Both the position numbers and the translations under genes were made by a program. Source: Corynebacterium faecale (GTDB taxonomy: Bacteria; Actinomycetota; Actinomycetes; Mycobacteriales; Mycobacteriaceae). From it: a stretch of 64,000 bases of DNA. Location: contig NZ_CP047204.1 in the NCBI RefSeq assembly GCF_030408735.1, positions 2,170,001 to 2,234,000 of the forward strand, given 5' to 3'. Shown here piece after piece: positions 16,822-23,764 of this stretch (within the stretch, counting starts at the first letter, position 1; every line of letters starts with the position of its first letter). The notes below the pieces were generated by a model. That model searched no databases. It was given only the letters and a program-made list of their open reading frames with translations, and had not been told where the DNA came from.

Positions 16822-17190
16822 TCAGCTGGCGCAGATCTCCTCAAGATCTAGTTCGTCGACCATCGCCGCGTAGCCCTCGTCATTCGGATGTAGGTTGTCG
16901 CCCGGATTGAATGCGGGAAGGAGCCTGCTCGGGTTGTCGGGGTCGCGGACCGCAGCCTCGTAATCAGCAAGGGCGTCGAATTCACCTGAGTTCCTGATCC
17001 ACTCATTGACTGCCTGGCGGTCCTCCTCGCCGTCGGACAGGCGTGGACTGTCCTCTCGCACCAGCAGCTCAATTGGGACGCTCTCCCCGGTCAGGCCTTC
17101 AGGCTCGGGGCGGTCAGGACCGGTGAACACCATCAGGGCGACCAGGATGATCGGGACAATGGTCACCAGGTCACACATGAGGGCCGGCAT
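16822..17190 (-). pseudogene. SGNH/GDSL hydrolase remnant with internal deletion
   Basis: The C-terminal 65 residues (RQAVNEWIRNSGEFDALADY to GDNLHPNDEGYAAM) contain the DxxHP block with the catalytic Asp and His of SGNH esterases and the usual NEWIR motif. The N-terminal part is a single hydrophobic segment (DLVTIVPIILVALMVFTG), like a signal anchor, joined to it by a short acidic linker. The GDS nucleophile block, the Gly and Asn blocks and about 200 residues between are missing. It overlaps the 3' end of the P-type ATPase gene by about 20 bases. Probably a broken secreted esterase. Confidence 0.6.
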
Positions 17191-19135
17191 GGGTGAGCTC
17201 CGACGTAGACAGTGTGCCAGCAGCCACTGGCCGTGCGGTAGTTGCGGTCCGGGCAGCGCGTAGACCATTGGCAATGACGATAACCTCTGCGACCTCATGG
17301 ACCAAGACAACCGCAGCTAGTCCCAACACACCAGTGATCGCCAGCGGCAGCAGCACGATGATGATCGCCAGGGACAGCACGATGTTCTGGTTGATGATGG
17401 TGCGCCCCCGTCGGGCATGGTGCAGGGCACGCGGAATCAGACGCAGGTCATCACCGGTAAAGGCAACATCCGCGGACTCGATCGCCGCATCCGATCCCTT
17501 CGCTCCCATGGCAATCCCGATATCGGCGGTAGCTAGGGCGGGGGCGTCGTTGATACCGTCACCGATCATCGCCACCGGCCCCCGGCCTGCCAGGTCAGCC
17601 ACGGCCTGAGCCTTATCCTCCGGGCGCAGCTCGGACCGGACATCCGTAATACCGGCCTCGTGGGCCAGAGCATCGGCGGTGCGCCGGTTGTCACCGGTGA
17701 GCATGGTAATCCCGAAACCCTCGTCCGTCAGGGACTGAATGACCTCGGGGGTTTCCGGACGGAGTTCATCGCGCACCCCCACCGCACCGACCGGGTGGTC
17801 GTCACGGTAAACGATGACCACGGTCATACCCTGGCTCTCCAGGGTTTCGACCTGCCCGACCAAGGGGCCAGGGGACAGCCAGCGGGGACTCCCGACCTTA
17901 ATCTGCGTCCCGTCGATCACCCCGGTGATCCCCTGCCCCGCAGTCTCGTCAACCTGCTGGGCAGTCGGCGCCTGGGGTGCTGCGGCGGTAATAGCGGCGG
18001 CCAGCGGGTGGGTGGAGTGATCCTCGAGCGCGGCAGCCCAGCCGAGGACATCTGCCCGACTGATGCCATCGATGGTGAGCACCTCCGCAACAGTGGGCTG
18101 ATTGCGGGTTAGGGTACCGGTCTTATCCAGGGCCAGGTGGCGGATGCCACCGAGGCGCTCAAAAGCGGCGCCGGACTTGATGACCACCCCGAACTTGCTG
18201 GCCGCCCCGATCGCAGAGACGACCGTGACCGGCACCGAGATCGCCAGCGCACACGGCGAGGCCGCGACCAGCACGACCAGGGCACGCTCAATCCACACAC
18301 CTGGATCCCCGAACAGGGACCCGATCACGGCAACGAAGATGGCCAGAATGAGCACCCCCGGCACCAGGGGGCGGGCCAACCGGTCGGCGATACGCGCGCG
18401 TTGGCCCTTCTCACTCTGCGCCTGCTCGACCAGCGCGACCACAGTGGTCAGGGAATTGTCTGTGCCTCCGGCGGTGGCCTCAACTTCGAGAGCCCCGGTG
18501 GTGTTGATTGAGCCAGCCAGCACCGCGTCACCGGGGCCGACCTCCACAGGGATGGATTCCCCGGTGATCGCCGAAACATCCAGGCTGCTGTGCCCGGACC
18601 GGATGATTCCATCGGTGGCCAAGCGATCTCCGGCCGCCAGGCGCAACACATCCCCTGGAGCGAGGTCTTCGACCGGCACCGTGCGGGTAGACCCGCGGAC
18701 AAGAATGGTCGCGGTCGAGGGGATCAGAGCAAGCAGGGACCGCAGGCCCGAGCGGGCCTTGTCCATCGCCTTATCTTCCAGCGCCTCTGCGATGGAGTAG
18801 AGGAAGGCTAGGGCGGCGGCCTCCTCGATGAACCCGAGCAGGACGGCACCGGTGGCGCTGATCGTCATCAGCAACCCGATACCCAGTTTTCCCCGGGTAA
18901 ACAACCCCTTCAGCGCCCCAGGAACGAACTGGGAGGCACCCAACAACAGGGAGGCCCAGAATAAGACGAGGGCGATCATCCCGGCATTGGGAACGAACCA
19001 CTCAAGGATCAGACCAACCAGCAACGATACACCGGAGGCCACAGGAAGGAGGATAGCCCGATCACGCCACCAGGGCGTGTGCTCCTCTTCTCTGGCCATC
19101 GGTGCAGATGGTTCACAACCACAGGCAGACGTCAT
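17171..19135 (-). CDS. Heavy-metal P1B-type ATPase (metal efflux)
   Basis: Exports a divalent metal across the cytoplasmic membrane at the cost of ATP. About 654 residues with eight predicted membrane segments. Seen in order: actuator TGESIP near 193, the intramembrane SPCALA near 296, phosphorylation motif DKTGTLT near 337, an HP-containing nucleotide domain (HSTHPLAAAI), MLTGDN, GDGINDAPAL near 527 and HEVAEVIVIANGLR in the last membrane pair. SPC rather than CPC places it with the P1B-4-like group (Co, Zn, Cd). The N-terminus is short, with a CGC pair but no GMxCxxC domain. AGAAGGAGG supports the ATG at 19135, which overlaps the sensor gene's stop (ATGA), so the two are translationally coupled. 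Confidence 0.9.
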   Translation of the reverse strand: MTSACGCEPSAPMAREEEHTPWWRDRAILLPVASGVSLLVGLILEWFVPNAGMIALVLFWASLLLGASQFVPGALKGLFTRGKLGIGLLMTISATGAVLLGFIEEAAALAFLYSIAEALEDKAMDKARSGLRSLLALIPSTATILVRGSTRTVPVEDLAPGDVLRLAAGDRLATDGIIRSGHSSLDVSAITGESIPVEVGPGDAVLAGSINTTGALEVEATAGGTDNSLTTVVALVEQAQSEKGQRARIADRLARPLVPGVLILAIFVAVIGSLFGDPGVWIERALVVLVAASPCALAISVPVTVVSAIGAASKFGVVIKSGAAFERLGGIRHLALDKTGTLTRNQPTVAEVLTIDGISRADVLGWAAALEDHSTHPLAAAITAAAPQAPTAQQVDETAGQGITGVIDGTQIKVGSPRWLSPGPLVGQVETLESQGMTVVIVYRDDHPVGAVGVRDELRPETPEVIQSLTDEGFGITMLTGDNRRTADALAHEAGITDVRSELRPEDKAQAVADLAGRGPVAMIGDGINDAPALATADIGIAMGAKGSDAAIESADVAFTGDDLRLIPRALHHARRGRTIINQNIVLSLAIIIVLLPLAITGVLGLAAVVLVHEVAEVIVIANGLRAARTATTARPVAAGTLSTSELTHAGPHV

Positions 19136-19497
19136 GACTGCTGGCCTCCTTCTGTATCGCAACAGCCGGCGACCAGACAGGCAGGGTCTAGGCAGGGGGC
19201 ATCCTCATCAACGGCGAGGGTGATCTCTACCAGGGCATTGAGCGCGCGGGCCAGGTGTGCGTCGACGATCTCATAGCGGGTACGCCGCCCCTCCGGCTCG
19301 GCGACTACAATCCCGCAGTCGCGTAGACAGGCCAGGTGGTTGGAGACATTCGTCCGGGTCAACCCCAGCGTTTCGGCCAGTTGGGCCGGATACCCGGGGG
19401 ATTCGAGTAGGGACAACAGGATCCGGGACCGGGTGGGATCAGCCATGGCACGGCCCAAGCGGTTCATTACATCAAGACGGGAAGCAATAGTCAGCAT
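19132..19497 (-). CDS. CmtR-like ArsR-family Cd/Pb sensor repressor
   Basis: A 121-residue winged-helix repressor. Starting at the ATG at 19497 gives MLTIASRL..., and with this start Cys57, Cys61 and Cys102 fall at exactly the metal-ligand positions of Mycobacterium tuberculosis CmtR. The recognition helix is LTRTNVSNHLACLRDCG. Position 4, a Cys in CmtR, is Ile here. The C-terminus has extra Cys residues (PCLDPACLVAGCC). Known CmtR proteins repress a P-type ATPase gene and release on Cd(II) or Pb(II); the coupled ATPase downstream fits. The start codon lies inside a palindrome and no ribosome binding site is seen, so the mRNA is probably leaderless and autoregulated. Confidence 0.88.
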   Translation of the reverse strand: MLTIASRLDVMNRLGRAMADPTRSRILLSLLESPGYPAQLAETLGLTRTNVSNHLACLRDCGIVVAEPEGRRTRYEIVDAHLARALNALVEITLAVDEDAPCLDPACLVAGCCDTEGGQQS

Positions 19498-19536
19498 GTG
19501 CTGACCATACAGTAGGTGCTGACTAGTTGGCAATCT
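19490..19536 (-). promoter_or_regulatory. Operator-promoter of the CmtR-like operon
   Basis: GTCAGCATGTGCTGAC (19490-19505) is a perfect 7-2-7 dyad that contains the start codon. A related half-site GTCAGCAC is repeated near 19515-19524. On the minus strand TTGCCA and TGTATG are spaced 16 bases and would start transcription close to the ATG. Confidence 0.6.
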
Positions 19537-19587
19537 CTCTCATCTCCGAGGAGCCCCTCGGAATCGCAGGATGGATTCGCTTTGGAG

Positions 19588-20436
19588 GGTGCTGTTGCAA
19601 AGTTGGGGCAGTAGGAATACCGGCGTGAAATAATTAGAACCATGGGCATCTTCTCGGGTCGCCATTTCCCCCGTGACATCATTCTGTGGGTGGTGCGGTG
19701 GTACTGCCGCTACGGGGTGAGCTGACCTAAGACCTGGAAGAAATGATGACTTCAGCGGGGCGTGCCGGTCGATCACACCACGATTCTCACCGTTGGGTCC
19801 AGAAATACGCCCCTGAGCTGGACAAGCAAACACGGTGGTACCGGCAGGTACCTGACTGGCAGGCTAAGTTCCTGGCGGGTGGATGAGACCTATATCCGGG
19901 TCGGCGGCAGGTGGTGCTACCTCTATCGGGCGATCACCGCCGGTGGCCAGACCCTGGACTTTTACCTCTCTCCGAAGCGGAACGTGGCCGCAGCGAAGCG
20001 TTTCCTGGCCAAGGCCCTCAGATCCAATGCGTCAGCCGGGTATCCCAGAGTGATCAACACCGATAAAGCACCCTCCCTAGCCAGGGCAATCGCCGAGTTG
20101 AAGTCAGAGGGAATCTGCCCGCCAACAGTGGAACACCGGCAGGTGAAATACCTCAACAACATCCTGGAAGGCGACCATGGTCGGCTGAAGCGGATCCTCG
20201 GGCCGAAAGGCGCGTTTAAGAACCGGACATCTGCATATCGGACGTTGAAAGGGATGGAGGCGATGCACTCATTGCGGAAAGGGCAAGGCACGATGTTTGC
20301 CTACGGGCAACCGAACCCGGACGCGGTGATCGTCAACCGGGTCTTCGAGACGGCCTGAGAACGCCCACACGCAGCGGCCATCAGGGAATGAGAAACTGAG
20401 TCTTCGCTGCTCTCCGCCCAACTTTGCAACAGCACC
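19588..20436 (+). mobile_element. IS6-family element, copy 2 (849 bp)
   Basis: Same length, orientation and terminal repeats as copy 1. It interrupts or borders an IS701-type transposase on its right. Sequence identity with copy 1 is nearly complete except for about 60 bases at 20007-20066 and the last 160 bases. Confidence 0.92.
19641..20358 (+). pseudogene. IS6-family transposase, N-terminal frameshifts (copy 2)
   Basis: It has the same premature stop after the N-terminal 27 codons and the same downstream insertions as copy 1, so the lesions are older than the duplication. The open C-terminal part covers 19762-20358 and keeps WRVDETYIRVGGR, VINTDKAPS and EGDHGRLKR. It differs from copy 1 in a cluster (AKALRSNASAGYPRV instead of AKTLRANASAGSPRV) and at the C-terminus (NRVFETA instead of SRVFEAA). 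Confidence 0.88.
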
Positions 20437-20767
20437 CTCCAGGCGATGCTGATCCGTCTTTGATAAAGCCGGTGTCATCAACAACCCAGGCATCGGGGTG
20501 GATCAGATCGATGGCCCTGGTGGCCAGGGCTTTTCTGACAGGTTCGACTGGCCAGGGTGAGGTGGAGACGAATTGTTGGAGTCGTTGATGATCAATCCCA
20601 AGTCGTTCGGCCATGGGTTGCATAGATTTCCGACGCCCCTCTAACATCAACCCCTGCAGGTAGTAGCTGGAGGTGGCGCGTTGGTCCTTGCGGACCAGGG
20701 AGGCAAAGATTTCGGCGACGAAATCCTGGAGAGCACTTGGGGTGTGAGTGATGGTTTTTGCGTTCAT
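20437..20767 (-). pseudogene. IS701-family transposase, N-terminal fragment
   Basis: The 110 visible codons begin MNAKTITHTPSALQDFVAEI and continue through SYYLQGLMLEGRRKSMQPMA, ERLGIDHQRLQQFVSTSPW and AWVVDDTGFIKDG, the N-terminal DDE region of IS701 transposases including the first catalytic Asp in VVDDTGF. At 20436 it is cut by the IS6 terminal repeat and a foreign tail follows. The remaining catalytic residues are gone. Confidence 0.85.
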
Positions 20768-20853
20768 GATCAAACATTACGCCCCATAAAGATCACTCCA
20801 CAAGAGCTAACGAAGTACTACTAGACCCTGTCTCAAATCACCATACGGGCGCA
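20437..20853 (-). mobile_element. IS701-family remnant (one end plus transposase N-terminus)
   Basis: Runs from a probable end at 20853 (TGCGCCCGTATGGT read leftward), where cas9 homology stops, to the IS6 copy 2 boundary at 20436. The rest of the element has been lost at the IS6 junction. Confidence 0.7.
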
Positions 20854-20986
20854 CTAAACCGGAATCATGAATATGGGACACTGCGCTTAGCAAGCCCACC
20901 GGCTGGCCTGTCGAATCCACCTCTACAGCAGCCAAACCCACAGAATATGAACCAACGTCAATTCCTACAACGTAATTAATCTGCAC
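20854..20986 (-). pseudogene. cas9: cas9 (type II-C) 5' remnant, about 44 codons
   Basis: From a GTG at 20986 the frame reads QINYVVGIDVGSYSVGLAAV and then GLLSAVSHIHDSGL. This is the N-terminal RuvC-I segment of Cas9, with the catalytic Asp in GIDVG. It is close to the start of Corynebacterium diphtheriae Cas9 (recalled as GIDVGTFSVGLAAIEVD and LSLVSHIHDSGL). AAGGA ten bases upstream supports the start. After SGL homology stops where an IS701-type end begins; the stop codon used by the open frame (20807) is inside that element. HNH, PAM-interacting and all other domains are gone, so no nuclease can be made. Confidence 0.85.
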
Positions 20987-21002
20987 GATGTATCCATCCT
21001 TC

Positions 21003-21100
21003 AAAAAGAAAACCGGCGTGGCACGAAGCCAACGCCGGTGGAGCAATCGGAGTTAGAAACAAGCTAACTCTTACTGTGGATCAATTCTCAATATCCATAA
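21003..21100 (-). ncRNA. Probable type II-C tracrRNA
   Basis: On the minus strand, directly upstream of the cas9 remnant, lie in order an anti-repeat-like TTGAGAATTGATCCACAGT (21091-21073), a linker AAG, a 7-bp hairpin GAGTTAG/CTAACTC (21070-21050), the word GATTGCTCC, and a terminator hairpin ACCGGCGT/ACGCCGGT (21039-21012) followed by TTTTCTTTTT. The same order and several identical words (CAGTAAG, GCT-GTTTC, GATTGCTCC, CCGG) occur in the C. diphtheriae Cas9 guide scaffold as I recall it. The anti-repeat matches the complement of the C. diphtheriae CRISPR repeat start at about 16 of 19 positions. Confidence 0.8.
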
Positions 21101-21132
21101 TTACTCACTTTCCTCTTAAAGTCTCAAAAATG
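21101..21132 (-). promoter_or_regulatory. Candidate tracrRNA promoter
   Basis: Reading leftward, TTGAGA (about 21131-21126) and TAATTA (about 21107-21102) are spaced 18 bases and would start RNA just before the anti-repeat. Upstream is a CCCCC/GGGGG hairpin at about 21142-21155. Confidence 0.45.
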
Positions 21133-21176
21133 TTTAATTTTCCCCCGTTCGGGGGTAGCTAATCCCATACCGCTAT

Positions 21177-21317
21177 TTACAATAGTGAAACCAACCAGGC
21201 GATCAGCACGATAACCAGCAATGCCACCAGTGCCTGGGTGACGCGTGACTGCGGGTACTTGCGCCTGCGTTTGGGCAGTTCCTGGTCGCGTTTGCGGAGC
21301 TCTTCTGGGTTAGCCAT
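21177..21317 (-). CDS. Small membrane protein, 46 aa
   Basis: MANPEELRKRDQELPKRRRK is followed by a single hydrophobic segment (ALVALLVIVLIAWLVSLL) that ends at the stop codon. The basic N-terminus would stay in the cytoplasm. It lies 18 bases behind the next small membrane-protein gene and is probably cotranscribed with it. The A/T-rich start region and the conserved-looking composition support a real gene although it is short. No function can be assigned. It marks the first core gene after the island. Confidence 0.6.
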   Translation of the reverse strand: MANPEELRKRDQELPKRRRKYPQSRVTQALVALLVIVLIAWLVSLL

Positions 21318-21335
21318 GAGTGTCTCTTTTTATCC

Positions 21336-21590
21336 TTAGCTCGGTTGTGATTCGCTGATGATTCGGGTGCCGCCCTCTGTGGTGCGCACAGCCTGTCCGG
21401 CAGGTGGGAAGCTGCCCCGCTTAACCCGGGTGGCGCCTGACACCCACATTCCGAGGAGATCCACGAACCGGAGTAAGGGCACCGCCATGAGGGCACAGAC
21501 CAGCACCGCTCCGAGGATCACGATGGGTGACTGTATCCACAGCGGGGCTGTGGTCAACTGCTGGGAGATCCAGTCAAGCAAGGCGGTCAT
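21336..21590 (-). CDS. Small membrane protein, 84 aa
   Basis: One strong hydrophobic stretch (SPIVILGAVLVCALMAVPLL, residues about 20-42) is preceded by an amphipathic N-terminus (MTALLDWISQQLTTAPLW) and followed by a soluble basic tail ending in ESQPS. I do not recognise the family. It lies 40 bases after the M3 peptidase gene on the same strand and ahead of the 46-residue membrane protein, so the three may form one unit. Function unknown. Confidence 0.65.
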   Translation of the reverse strand: MTALLDWISQQLTTAPLWIQSPIVILGAVLVCALMAVPLLRFVDLLGMWVSGATRVKRGSFPPAGQAVRTTEGGTRIISESQPS

Positions 21591-21630
21591 GGCTTAAAAC
21601 CATACACCGCCCACCTCAAATCTTAAGACC

Positions 21631-23667
21631 TCAGATCGCACCCGCCAGGCCACGACGACGCAGCAGTGGTCCGATGTCCTTGGCCCGGCCACGCAGGGTT
21701 TCAAAGGAGCGGGTGTAATCGGCGGCCGCACCGCGGGACAGCACCAGATCACGGAAACGCTGACCTGCCTCACGGGCGGACTCAGCAGAGGCTGCGTCGC
21801 CGGCGGCACCGGTTTCTTCGAACCAGTCGAAACCATCCGCGTCCAGGGCTTCCGCCCACAGGTAGGAGTAATAACCTGCTGAGTAACCACCGGCGAAGAT
21901 GTGGTTGAAATAGGTGGAACGGTAGCGTGGGGCCACCTTCTCCACGTCCAACCCGGCGAGCTGCAGGGCGTCCTGTTCGAACTGCTCGATGTCGGTCACG
22001 GCCGCAGCCTCATCAGCGGTCAGGGAGTGCCAGGCCAGGTCAATGATAGAGGCAGCCAGGTACTCGGAGGTGGCAAAACCCTGGCCGAACTGACGGGATG
22101 CCTCAATGGCGGACAGCATCGCCTCGGGGATGACCTCACCGGTTTCATGGTGGCGGGCGTAGTTGCGCACCACGGAAGGATCAAAGGCCCAGTTCTCATT
22201 GATCTGGGAGGGGAATTCCACGTAGTCACGCGGCACGGAGGTGCCGGAGAAGCTTGGGTAGCGCACATCAGACAGCAGTCCGTGCAGGCCATGTCCGAAT
22301 TCGTGGAAGATGGTGGTCACCTCATCCAGAGACAGCAGTGCCTCACCGGAGGTGGGTTTGGTAATCCCCATGACGTTGATCACCACCGGCTTGGTGCCCA
22401 GCAGGTGGGACTGGTCCACGAAGCTGCTCATCCACGCGCCACCGCGCTTGGAGGGCCTACCGAAGTAGTCGGTGAGCAACAGACCGATGCCGGTGCCATC
22501 GTGGTCCTTGACCTCCCAGACATCCACGCCCTCTGCATAACCGACCAGGTCCTCGCGCTTATCCACGGTGATGCCGTAGAGACGGTTAGCGGCATAGAAC
22601 ACGCCATCTTCCAACACACGTGTCAGTGGGAAGTACTGGCGCAGCTGCGCATCATCCAGGGCGTAATCGCGTTCACGGACCTTGGATTCCCAGAACGGCC
22701 AGTCAGCAGCCTCCACCTTTTCGCCTGAGAATTCGGCTTCCTCCGCTGAGAGCTTGTACTCCGCCTTCGCATTGGACGCGGCACTGGGTGCCAGGTCATA
22801 GAGCAGACCGCGGACAGCATCCACGTCGTCGGCGGTCTCCTCCTCGATCACATACTCGGCGTGGGTGGTGTAGCCGAGCAGTTCCGCGCGCTCGGCACGC
22901 AGGCGGACTGTTTCCAGAAGCACCTCGGCATTGGAGTTCTGGCCGCGCTGCTGGGAGGCTTCATAGAGTTTGGCGCGGGCCTCGGAAGAGGTCAGGACCG
23001 CCTGCTCCGCCTGCACGGTGGGCAGTTCCAGGGGAACCACATAGCCCTCGCGGTCTACTGCCTGCGCATAGGCGGCAGCAGCCTCCACACGGGATGGGCT
23101 GAAGCCTTCCAGCTCGGATTCATCAAAGCTCACCGCCAGCTCACGGGTGTCCTTCAACAGGTTGCGGCCGAACTCCTCCGACAGGGCGGAGAGGCGTTGG
23201 TTGATCTCAGACAGCCGGGCCTTGCCGGCTGAATCGAGGGCGGCACCGCGGCGTCGAAAAGCTCTGGTGGTCTGCTCAAGCAGACGCTGAGACTCCTCAT
23301 CGGCTGGTGCTTGCAGTGCCTCGATGCGCTGGAACAGCGCGGAATTGTGATAGATCGAATCAGAATGGGCGGCCAGTTTAGGGGCGATCTCCTGCGCGAT
23401 GGCATCCAGCTCATCGGAGGAATCGGTGCCCTGCAGGTTGAAGAACACCGACGCCGCACGGTTCAGTGGCAACCCGGCGCGCTCGAGGGCTTCCATGGTG
23501 TTCTCCCAGTTCGGGGCATCCGGGTTAGCGGTGATCCCCTCGATCTCTGCCTTGTGCTCAGCCAGGGCGATCTCGAAGGCGGGGAGGAAGTCCTCCGTCT
23601 TAATGGCTGCGAAATCAGGCAGCTGGTAGGGAAGGTTACTTGGGGTCAGCAGGGCATCAACACTCAT
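21631..23667 (-). CDS. M3-family zinc metallopeptidase (Dcp/oligopeptidase A type)
   Basis: A 678-residue cytoplasmic zinc peptidase that degrades peptides, either as a dipeptidyl carboxypeptidase or as an oligopeptidase. The zinc motif HEFGH is near residue 452 (TTIFHEFGHGLHGLLSD), and the downstream Glu ligand lies in the following helix. The N-terminus MSVDALLTPSNLPYQLPDFA is typical of the family (LP-F-AI). The open frame runs upstream to 23961, but that part is Pro/Ala-rich antisense of the esterase gene, so the ATG at 23667 is preferred, with AGGAT upstream. It diverges from the esterase with only 97 bases between, so the promoters are shared. Confidence 0.88.
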   Translation of the reverse strand: MSVDALLTPSNLPYQLPDFAAIKTEDFLPAFEIALAEHKAEIEGITANPDAPNWENTMEALERAGLPLNRAASVFFNLQGTDSSDELDAIAQEIAPKLAAHSDSIYHNSALFQRIEALQAPADEESQRLLEQTTRAFRRRGAALDSAGKARLSEINQRLSALSEEFGRNLLKDTRELAVSFDESELEGFSPSRVEAAAAYAQAVDREGYVVPLELPTVQAEQAVLTSSEARAKLYEASQQRGQNSNAEVLLETVRLRAERAELLGYTTHAEYVIEEETADDVDAVRGLLYDLAPSAASNAKAEYKLSAEEAEFSGEKVEAADWPFWESKVRERDYALDDAQLRQYFPLTRVLEDGVFYAANRLYGITVDKREDLVGYAEGVDVWEVKDHDGTGIGLLLTDYFGRPSKRGGAWMSSFVDQSHLLGTKPVVINVMGITKPTSGEALLSLDEVTTIFHEFGHGLHGLLSDVRYPSFSGTSVPRDYVEFPSQINENWAFDPSVVRNYARHHETGEVIPEAMLSAIEASRQFGQGFATSEYLAASIIDLAWHSLTADEAAAVTDIEQFEQDALQLAGLDVEKVAPRYRSTYFNHIFAGGYSAGYYSYLWAEALDADGFDWFEETGAAGDAASAESAREAGQRFRDLVLSRGAAADYTRSFETLRGRAKDIGPLLRRRGLAGAI

Positions 23668-23764
23668 AGAGATCGATCCTAGATGAGTGCCCAGCAACGG
23701 TGGGGATCGCGGTCCCCACCGATCTGGCCGGGGATTGACCACCCGGGTTGCTAATGTTGGGCTC

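Noticed and set aside
17080..17110. TGESVPIE in the SGNH remnant as a second P-type ATPase piece
   Set aside because: The match is seven residues long, lies in a linker of the esterase remnant, and none of the other ATPase motifs is near.
21000..21200. A CRISPR repeat-spacer array near the cas9 remnant
   Set aside because: Only one sequence complementary to a presumed repeat is present and no regularly spaced repeats occur within the window.
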